DNA of 10,818 nt from Tyzzerella sp. Lineage in GTDB: Bacteria; Bacillota; Clostridia; Lachnospirales; Anaerotignaceae. Every line of letters starts with the position of its first letter. Within the stretch, counting starts at the first letter, position 1. Shown piece after piece: positions 1 to 7,500 of this stretch. The notes under the pieces are model-generated. The model saw only the letters and a list, made by a program, of their open reading frames with translations, did no database searches and had not been told where the DNA came from. The translations under genes and the position numbers were made by a program. The stretch lies in the NCBI GenBank assembly GCA_019415525.1, contig DXZA01000078.1, forward strand, positions 1-10,818, in the 5' to 3' direction.

Positions 1-19
1 ATAATTATAAATAATATTT

Positions 20-54
20 AAGACATAGTAAAAAATAATTACTATGTCTTTTTT
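20..54 (+). terminator. Intrinsic terminator of the upstream gene
   Basis: A perfect 12-bp inverted repeat (AAGACATAGTAA at 20-31 with TTACTATGTCTT at 39-50) encloses a 7-nt loop and runs into six T residues (49-54). This is a classic Rho-independent terminator on the + strand. It presumably ends a gene lying left of the window. The left flank has no long A run, so a bidirectional role is less likely. Confidence 0.85.
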
Positions 55-234
55 AATTTCAATATTATTTATAAAAATAAATATATTTAAATGTATTATT
101 TATGTATATTTTGATGTATATATACTTTTTTCAATAACAAAATTTTACAATGTTGATAATATATAATTATTACTTATGCAATATTAAAATTATGTTAAAA
201 ATAATTTATTACATATTATAAAATAATTATACAC
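55..234. other. AT-rich intergenic DNA without a recognisable gene
   Basis: Almost pure A/T sequence between the upstream terminator and the promoter of the SLH protein gene. I see no convincing open frame, RNA gene, riboswitch-like conserved element or clear operator. Such AT-rich tracts may contribute upstream promoter (UP-element-like) curvature, but nothing specific can be claimed. Confidence 0.6.
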
Positions 235-262
235 TTGAAAAATTTGATAAGTGATATATAAT
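235..262 (+). promoter_or_regulatory. Probable sigma-A-type promoter of the SLH beta-helix gene
   Basis: TTGAAA (235-240) and TATAAT (257-262) are separated by 16 bp, a near-consensus housekeeping promoter. Transcription would start around 268-270, leaving a leader of about 50 nt before the ATG at 318. The surroundings are so AT-rich that chance -10 hexamers are common; the paired -35, the spacing and the position make this the best candidate. Confidence 0.6.
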
Positions 263-317
263 GTATTTATATAGACATTAAAATTTAGACAATTAATTAG
301 AATAAGGGGGAAAATTT

Positions 318-3300
318 ATGAAAAAACAATCAAGAAAAATGATTTCAATGGCACTCGCGGCTGCATTAGCATTAACTTCAATGCCTGTATCTGCATTTGC
401 TGAAGAAAATTTAAAAACTTCTGATATAACTACAAGTGTAGAAAAAGTTGCTACAACAGAAGAAGCTGCTGCAATAGAAGAAGTTACAGATGAAGAAGCT
501 ACAGAAACTGTTATTGATAGCAAAAATGCTTTAGTTGAAGCTATTAAAAAAGCAAGAGAGGGAGAAACAATTACTATTACAGATAGCTTTGAAATTGACT
601 CACCTATTGAAATTAATAAAGCTATTACTGTTACAGCAAAAGATGGGGTAGTTTTAACTGCTTCTACAAGTGGAAGTTATAATCATGCAGGAGATAACCA
701 TTTATTTTATTTATCAAATGGTGCAAAATTAAGTGGTATTACAGCAAATTGTGGTGAATATAAAGGAGCTTTAAATATTGCTTATATGAAATCTAATACA
801 GTAGTTGAAGGCTGTGATTTTACTGGTTCAGGTGCAACAGATAGCCCTGTTACACGTGGTATTATGATTGAAAGTGGTGCAACAGATATTACGATTAGTG
901 GCAATACTTTTTCTAATTTCTTTGCTTCTGCTTATATAAATCCTAGTAGTGGTACTATTACAGGAAATGAAACAAAAGACACTTTAGAATGTTGGTGTAT
1001 TACTGATGAATCTGAGATTAATTTTACAAAAAATACATTTTCAGGTGAAAATGGCGTAGAAATGAAAATATTTGCCAATAGTGGAACACCAGTTACTGAC
1101 CATTATTATGATTTAGTAAAAATAAGTGCAGAAAATAATGGTGTTCGTATACAAGATGAAGTTAATAAAGTAACTGCAGAAGATGGTGTTTGGATTGTAG
1201 AGGCTGATAATGAATTTGCAGATATTCAGGCAACAATTAAACAGGCAAAATCTGGAGAAACTATTAAATTACTTTCTGATATTACAGTAGAAAATTGGGA
1301 ACAGATTTGGAATAAAGATGGCATAACATTAGATGGTAATGGTAAAAAATTGACTATTGGAAGTGTTTCATCTGGTAGTAACGGTAATTATTTATTATAC
1401 AACGCATCTAATTTAAATGTAAAGAATATGACTATTACTTTTAGTACAAATGGTTCTGCTTTCTCAATGACTGATGGTACAATTGAAAATGTTACTTTTG
1501 ATGGTGGTACATATGGTATTGTATGTGGAGCAACAGACAAGGGTATTATTGTAAAAGGTTGTACTTTTAATAATAATAAAGATTGGGCTATATACTCTGA
1601 AGAAAGTGGAAATGGTAAAGGAAATGAAATTACAGGTTGTACATTTAATTCTGAAGGTGCTGTAATTCTTCGTGCCGATGAAATTTTTAGTAATAATATT
1701 ATTAATGGAAAATCAGGTATAACTTTAGCTCCAACTGCAACTAGTGTTGTTACTGAAAACGAATTTGCTGCTGATAGTTATATTTCATTATATGATAACA
1801 ATTCTACTATTACTCAAAATAAGATTTTAGGTAAAGTTTATATTAATGCTTCAGTTACAGCAGAAAATAATATTAATTTAAATTACAACTATTGGGGTGA
1901 TAGAACACCAGCTGAAGCTATTGAAGGTAATGAAACTGCAAATGTAACTGTAGACCATGCTTATGATACACCAGATATGGATACTATGGGTGTTACAACA
2001 GCAAAAGAACTTCAAGAAGCTATTAATGCTGCTGGAACAACAGCAACTACAATTACATTAGCAAATGATATTATATTAGATACTTCAATTATGGTTCATT
2101 CAGGTAGCAATATTACTATTGAAGGTGGAAATAATGCTATTAAATTAAATTACAATGCATCTACTTGTCCTGCTGCTTTTGGTAATAATAGTACTGCTAT
2201 GCCTTCTGATGTAACATTAACTGTAAAAGATACAGTTATTGAAAATATTGGCAAAAATGTTGTAAGTCAAGGTTATGGTGTATTAACAGCTATTAATGCA
2301 ACTAATACTAATATTTCTATGGATAATTGTACATTTAAAAACTTATATTGTGGTGTGTATATCAATCCTATAAAAACAGCTGATAATAAAGGTACATTAT
2401 CTATTAAAAATTGTAAATATGAAGATACAACATATGGATATAGTGTTGATGAATTAACAATAGGTTCTTATCTTAATTCTGTTGATGTAACTTATACAGG
2501 AAGTAATGCACCAGCAGAAAAAGAAATTTGGAAAAATGTTGCATATGTAAATGGTGTTGCAGTTGCAAATGGTGAAACAGCACTTCAGACAGCAGTAGCT
2601 GAAGCTAATGCAGTTGAAGGTGATGTTGTTATTACTTTAGCACCTGGTTACTATGGTAATAGCAATATTTTACTTGGTGATAATAACTTAACAATTAAAG
2701 CACAGTATCCAGCATATCAGAATGGAAATGTTACTGATGAAGATATGTTAACAAAATTTAATGGTACACTTAACACATATATAAGTTATGATGTATTTAA
2801 TGAAGAGCAGAAAGTTGTTATTGATGGTATTGCTTTTGCTGGTGATGGCTTAAAAATTGGCAATATGAACTATAATAGTGTAGGAAATATTGAAGTACGT
2901 AACTGTACAATGACAACAGGTAATAATTTTGAAAATGCAAATGAGAATAATCATGCAGGATATAATTATTTTGTAAAAACTAATGGTGGAGATACTCAGG
3001 GATATGCATCTGTTGTTGTAGAAAATAACTATGTTTCTGGTAAAAATGCTGTTGTAACACCACTTCAGCTTTGGAAAGTAGATAATGTTGTTGTAAAAGA
3101 TAACGTATTTGAATTAAATGATAAAGTTGGAGCAATTAATGTATCTAAAATGAATACAGATTCTAAAGTAGAAGTTTCAGGAAATGAAGTTTCAGGAGCA
3201 AAGAGTGGTGTTTCTGTAACAACATGGTTATTAGGTGGAGACACAACTAATGGAAAAGCTGTATTTGGAGGTAGTGTTACAGTTACAGACAATAAACTTA

Positions 3301-4340
3301 ATGTAACAGGAACACCTATTTTCTTAGGATATGATGAAAGTGCTAAACCTTCTGATGGTAGAAATGCATATGGTCAGATGGGTGGAACAGTTGTTGCTAC
3401 TGATAATACAAATAATGGTGTAGCAGTTGGTGCTGAAATAGGTCAGTATCCTGAAGTAACAGAAAGTAGCTCATATACTGTTGTTATAAAAGATGGTGAA
3501 AAAATTGTTGCTACTTATATGGTAGATAAAGATGGTTCTGGCGAATTTAAACTTCCTGATAAACTCAGTAAAACTGGATACAGATTTATGGGTTGGTCAG
3601 ATAAAGATGGAACTATATATGATGAAAATTCTAAAGTAACAGTTACAGAAGATGCAGAATTTACAGCAGTATGGGTAAAAAATAGTAGTCCTGAATCAGA
3701 TGACAGTAGTAGCAGTAGTTCATCATCAAGCAGCAGTGGAACAACAGAAGATATTGAAGATGAAGATACACCATTAACAGGAGAGGTAGAAGAATTACCA
3801 TTTACAGATGTTAATGAAGAAGCTTGGTATAAAGAAGCTGTAAAATACGTTTATGAAAATGAAATGATGAGTGGTATAACATCAACAACATTTGGACCAA
3901 ACGTAACAACAACAAGAGGAATGATAGTAACAATATTATATCGTCTTGAAGGAGAGCCAGCAGTAGAAGAATTAGCTAAATTTGATGATGTAACAAGTGA
4001 CGCATATTATGCAAAAGCAGTAGCATGGGCATCAGCAAATGGAGTAGTAAGTGGTTATAATGAAACAACATTTGGACCAAATGATACAATAACAAGAGAA
4101 CAGTTTGCATCAATACTTTATCGTTATGCACAGCTTAAAGGCTATGAAGTAACAGAAAAAGGAGATATAACAGTATTTACAGATGCAACAAAAGTTTCAG
4201 CTTGGGCAAAAGAAGCAGTTGAATGGGCAGTAGGAAGTAAACTTATAACAGGAAAAGGTGCAGGAATGCTTGACCCAACAGGAACAGCAACAAGAGCAGA
4301 AGCAGCACAGATGCTTATGAATTTCTGTGAAAATAAATAA
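318..4340 (+). CDS. Secreted SLH-anchored parallel beta-helix surface protein
   Basis: An exported 1340-residue protein predicted to sit on the cell wall. The ATG follows AAGGGGG (304-310) by 7 nt and opens a signal peptide (basic residues 2-7, hydrophobic 9-26, probable cleavage after AFA at 28). Residues 29-68 are acidic and Ala/Thr/Glu-rich. Residues about 69-1040 hold four pectate-lyase-like beta-helix modules, each opened by an amphipathic stretch of the type LxxAIxxAxxGxTIxL (near 72, 302, 565 and 756), with Asn-rich rungs such as GCTF; an NYWG motif (W526) closes the second. Residues 1052-1119 resemble an InlB/Listeria-Bacteroides repeat (GYRFMGW...FTAVW). After 11 serines (1130-1140) come three SLH domains (about 1162-1212, 1222-1275 and 1287-1336), each keeping the Arg of the TRAE-like motif (R1200, R1260, R1326). 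SLH domains bind secondary cell-wall polymer, in studied cases pyruvylated. The ligand or enzymatic substrate of the beta-helix cannot be told; I see no defined catalytic set. It has its own promoter and terminator. Confidence 0.93.
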   Translation: MKKQSRKMISMALAAALALTSMPVSAFAEENLKTSDITTSVEKVATTEEAAAIEEVTDEEATETVIDSKNALVEAIKKAREGETITITDSFEIDSPIEINKAITVTAKDGVVLTASTSGSYNHAGDNHLFYLSNGAKLSGITANCGEYKGALNIAYMKSNTVVEGCDFTGSGATDSPVTRGIMIESGATDITISGNTFSNFFASAYINPSSGTITGNETKDTLECWCITDESEINFTKNTFSGENGVEMKIFANSGTPVTDHYYDLVKISAENNGVRIQDEVNKVTAEDGVWIVEADNEFADIQATIKQAKSGETIKLLSDITVENWEQIWNKDGITLDGNGKKLTIGSVSSGSNGNYLLYNASNLNVKNMTITFSTNGSAFSMTDGTIENVTFDGGTYGIVCGATDKGIIVKGCTFNNNKDWAIYSEESGNGKGNEITGCTFNSEGAVILRADEIFSNNIINGKSGITLAPTATSVVTENEFAADSYISLYDNNSTITQNKILGKVYINASVTAENNINLNYNYWGDRTPAEAIEGNETANVTVDHAYDTPDMDTMGVTTAKELQEAINAAGTTATTITLANDIILDTSIMVHSGSNITIEGGNNAIKLNYNASTCPAAFGNNSTAMPSDVTLTVKDTVIENIGKNVVSQGYGVLTAINATNTNISMDNCTFKNLYCGVYINPIKTADNKGTLSIKNCKYEDTTYGYSVDELTIGSYLNSVDVTYTGSNAPAEKEIWKNVAYVNGVAVANGETALQTAVAEANAVEGDVVITLAPGYYGNSNILLGDNNLTIKAQYPAYQNGNVTDEDMLTKFNGTLNTYISYDVFNEEQKVVIDGIAFAGDGLKIGNMNYNSVGNIEVRNCTMTTGNNFENANENNHAGYNYFVKTNGGDTQGYASVVVENNYVSGKNAVVTPLQLWKVDNVVVKDNVFELNDKVGAINVSKMNTDSKVEVSGNEVSGAKSGVSVTTWLLGGDTTNGKAVFGGSVTVTDNKLNVTGTPIFLGYDESAKPSDGRNAYGQMGGTVVATDNTNNGVAVGAEIGQYPEVTESSSYTVVIKDGEKIVATYMVDKDGSGEFKLPDKLSKTGYRFMGWSDKDGTIYDENSKVTVTEDAEFTAVWVKNSSPESDDSSSSSSSSSSSGTTEDIEDEDTPLTGEVEELPFTDVNEEAWYKEAVKYVYENEMMSGITSTTFGPNVTTTRGMIVTILYRLEGEPAVEELAKFDDVTSDAYYAKAVAWASANGVVSGYNETTFGPNDTITREQFASILYRYAQLKGYEVTEKGDITVFTDATKVSAWAKEAVEWAVGSKLITGKGAGMLDPTGTATRAEAAQMLMNFCENK
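3705..3737 (+). repeat. Eleven-serine linker tract
   Basis: Residues 1130-1140 are eleven consecutive serines, written with mixed AGT, AGC and TCA codons rather than one repeated triplet. They form a flexible, probably extended linker between the InlB-like repeat and the acidic lead-in to the SLH anchor. The codon mixture makes simple replication slippage less likely than at a pure triplet tract. Confidence 0.8.
3801..4337 (+). repeat. Three tandem SLH domains (cell-wall anchor module)
   Basis: Three homologous segments start at F1162, F1222 and F1287. They share FTD/FDD at the start, W/Y-x-x-AV in the first helix, TTFGP (twice) or the degenerate LDPTG, then TRGM, TREQ and TRAE. The first two also share DNA, including a stretch reading acaacatttggaccaaa. 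Three SLH repeats at one terminus is the usual anchoring arrangement for binding secondary cell-wall polymer. The module's codon choice differs from the rest of the gene (ATA for all 7 Ile, ACA for all 21 Thr). Confidence 0.9.
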
Positions 4341-4355
4341 TATATAATTATTTTT

Positions 4356-4384
4356 AAGGTGTCGATTTTATCGGCACCTTTTTT
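4356..4384 (+). terminator. Intrinsic terminator after the SLH protein gene
   Basis: An 11-bp stem (4356-4366 with 4370-4380, one G-T wobble) has a TTT loop and is followed by an unbroken run of T residues (4379-4384). It lies 15 nt after the TAA at 4338-4340. It should separate transcription of the SLH gene from the adhesin gene that follows. Confidence 0.9.
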
Positions 4385-4441
4385 ATGTATAAAAATAATA
4401 TATATTAGTTTCTACATATTTTTTAAATATTTTATATTAAA

Positions 4442-4480
4442 AGAACGCTTAAGGAACGGTAAATATAACTTTTTGGAACA
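4442..4480. promoter_or_regulatory. Candidate operator: GAAC-type repeats phased by 11 bp
   Basis: Three copies of RGAACR occur: AGAACG at 4442, GGAACG at 4453 and GGAACA at 4475. Their starts are 11 and 22 bp apart, that is, on the same face of the DNA helix, in otherwise nearly G/C-free DNA just upstream of the adhesin promoter. On the minus strand the first two read as tandem CGTTC elements, loosely like LytTR-family response-regulator sites, but the match is incomplete. A regulator-binding role is inference. Confidence 0.3.
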
Positions 4481-4501
4481 CATATACCAATATAATATAT
4501 A
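4473..4501 (+). promoter_or_regulatory. Probable promoter of the large adhesin gene
   Basis: TTGGAA (4473-4478), 17 bp, then TATATA (4496-4501) gives a moderate sigma-A-like promoter. The exact consensus -10 TATAAT at 4491-4496 has no good -35 at the normal distance, so it would need an activator if used. Transcription from either would give a very short leader, ending at the Shine-Dalgarno at 4519. The exact hexamers are uncertain, but the preceding terminator requires a promoter in this interval. Confidence 0.45.
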
Positions 4502-4518
4502 AATGTAATAATTATATT

Positions 4519-4526
4519 AAAGGAGG
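4519..4526 (+). promoter_or_regulatory. Strong Shine-Dalgarno that fixes a GTG start
   Basis: AAAGGAGG lies 7 nt upstream of GTG at 4534. It decides the start of the adhesin: the frame from this GTG opens directly with a basic and hydrophobic signal peptide (MRKRIISF), whereas the next in-frame ATG lies past the predicted signal-peptide cleavage site and would lose the export signal. Confidence 0.85.
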
Positions 4527-4533
4527 AAAAAAA

Positions 4534-7500
4534 GTGAGGAAAAGAATAATATCGTTTCTTATCTGTATTAGTATTATAACTACTGCTTTTAGTAATGGAA
4601 TTTATGCACATGCTGAACCAGAAGTTATATCTAATATAAGCTCAGAAGAAATGGTAGAAATTAGTGATGATGTGATAACATCAAATGATGGAGTAGTTTT
4701 AGATGAAGGAAATACTCTAGATACAAATGAAAATATAACTTTAGGTGAAGATAGTACAGTTGGTATGACTGATGAAGCAAATGCAACACCAGAAACGGAT
4801 GCACAGCCTGAAGTTAATGAGGCAGGTGAAATTAATTTAGTATCAGAAGAAACAAATATTGAAAGATTAGAAGATACTGGTACTTTCGGTGACTTAATCG
4901 TTACAGAAGAGGTTGAAGATTTAGAAGATATTAATGTTAATATGGGTCTTGAAAATAATACTGAGACTGCTAAATATAATTCTTATCTTAAATTACCAGA
5001 TAGTACTACAGAATTTTTTGGTGGGGAAATCATAACTGTTTATAATGGTATAACTATATCTGGAAATTTAGCTAAGATACCAGAGGATTCATATACACTT
5101 ATATATTTATCTAAAGATAGTTTTGAAAAACCTAGTATGAAAGATATTTCTACAAGCTTTGAAAAAATTAAAAATGTAGAAATTACAGAAACAGATAAAG
5201 ACTATATTATTAAAACTGTATATAGAGATTTATATGGTGGATATGATGGTGCAACACCTGTACGAGTAAGTTTAAAAAGAGGATTAACAAAAAATCTTAG
5301 TGAACATAAAATAAGACAAGAATATTATGGTAATGATGATGTGCTTAGAGCTACAAGCAATGAGCTAAAAGTACAGGGTAAAGCTAGATTAGAAACTATT
5401 TATGGAAATAATTTTTCATCAGAACAGTTAACTAAAGAAAAAAATCAAGTTGATGATAATTTTGTTGGAAAAGAAAATACATTTTTAGAGTTTTATCCAA
5501 ATTATATAAGTAATCCTAATTCTAATGAACATGACCCACGTACAAGAAGAGTTTATGCAACAGTTCCATCAGAATTAAAAGTGAAAGAAAATTCTGGTTG
5601 GACATACGATGAAGAACTTGATAAGTGGTATAAAGATATTGAAAGAGATAATTTAAGTGTAAATGAATTAAAGATTATGGTGGATATAGGGGGAATAGAT
5701 TTCTCTTCATATGATGCACCTAATAAAACAAAACAATTAACAATTAAATTTACTGAACAACCTATTGAAAATGGAGAATTAAAAACAGACTTAGGTCCTA
5801 TTTCTTGGGAAGTAAAAAGAAATGTATATATTTTAAAAGCACCATTGGCATTACCAGGAGCAACTTTCTATGTATATAGTAGTAGAAGAGTTTTATATAT
5901 GAAAAAAGATTATACAAATTTAATTGAAGGTAGAAGTTGGAATAGTATAAATACAATAAGTATACCATATGATAAATCACAGTTAGATAATATTAGAATG
6001 TTTTTTGACCATGAAACAATAAGTTCAATAAGTATTTCTAATGAAAAAGATGATGTGGAAAGCAGACAATTAATTATAAAATCATCAATTACAGATGTTC
6101 CTATATATTCATATCCAAGTCAAATTCGTTTAAATGTAGTTGGACTTGGTGATGATAGTCAACTTATGGTTGATAAACTTCAAGGAACAAAAGCGTATGG
6201 AATAAAATTTGATGGTTCTAAAGAATTAATAACAGATAATGTTCCTATTATTACAACAGATAACATAGATAATTCAGTTAATGGACAAAATTGGTTTAAT
6301 TTTGATGAAAATGAATATAAGAGTATAGAGTTTGTATATCCTAATGAAGGTATAACATTAACAGGAAAAGAAGAAATAAATAAATATATAAGAGCAGTAC
6401 ATACAAATGTAGTTGCAGATTTAAGGGAACGTTTGATAGATGACCTTAAATTTAAAATGGATAATAATGAAGAAGCAAAAATAACAGCTAGAGGAAGTAA
6501 TATAGCAGGTTATCCATCATATGATGATTTTTCTTATACATATGTAACAAAAATTTATAAGGTAAATGATGAAGATGGAGAATTAACAAAAGTAGATGAT
6601 AGCAGTCGTTCTGACACTGATACATACTATACTCTTCAGTATGAATATATTTATAATAATTCAAGTTTAAATATAACTAATGGAAAAGGATTTTTTGTTG
6701 AAGATACAATTAGTACAGCTTTATCATATACACATTATAGATATGGTAATTTTTCAGATGCAACAATGCCAGAAAATTTAAATATTTATTATTTAGTTCC
6801 TGATGGTCTTGAGCCTATAGAAAATGAAAATATGTTCTCTAAAATAGATATTGTTAGAGGATACAAAGATGGATATAACTTAGTTGTGGCTAAGCCTAAA
6901 AATATTCAAATTCCTAGTTTAATTCCAAATAGCAGAGATACATATAATTATGTGTCAAATTACTATAATCTTGACTTTGAAGTAACTAAGAGAATGGATA
7001 TAGGAGAATATTATTTATATGCTTCATTATCTTTTGATAATAATAAAGTAGATATAAAAAATGGTAGACAGTATGGAGTATTACAAAAAGACACTCCTAG
7101 TGGTGTATTTGCTGATATAACAAAAGATGCAATGAATAGACCAGAAACAAATACTAAATATACTTATTTTGGCAATTATAAATTTAATATTTATCCACCA
7201 CAAAGTTTGGTAGCTATTAAGGATGTTAAAATGAGTATAGAAGCAGATGGAAAATATTCTTCATCTACTGGTAATAAGGCTACTATTGGTGATAATATTG
7301 ATTATAGATTAAGATTAAGAAATAATGCCTCAAAACCTATTACTACGTTAACAATTTTGGATATTTTACCGTTTAAAGATGATAAATCAATTGTTGATAA
7401 TGCTCTTGGAGAATATACAAGTCGTGGTTCTAAGTTTAGAACACCGTTAATTGGTGTAGAACCACAGAGCAAGTTTGAAATTTATTATTCAACATCTCCA

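Noticed and set aside
61..234. Possible riboswitch or small RNA in the upstream intergenic region
   Set aside because: The sequence is nearly all A/T with no G/C-bearing stems, no conserved core and no second terminator, so short inverted matches are expected by chance.
293..523. A 76-codon antisense frame over the start of the SLH protein gene
   Set aside because: It overlaps the promoter-proximal leader, Shine-Dalgarno and signal peptide of a clearly real gene, and its translation is the complement of Ala/Glu/Thr-rich coding sequence.
3065..3292. A 75-codon antisense frame in the beta-helix region
   Set aside because: Fully antisense to a solid coding sequence, with no ribosome site or recognisable domain.
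5798..5980. A 60-codon antisense frame in the adhesin head region
   Set aside because: Tyr/Leu-rich complement of Asn/Lys/Ile-rich coding DNA; no support for expression.
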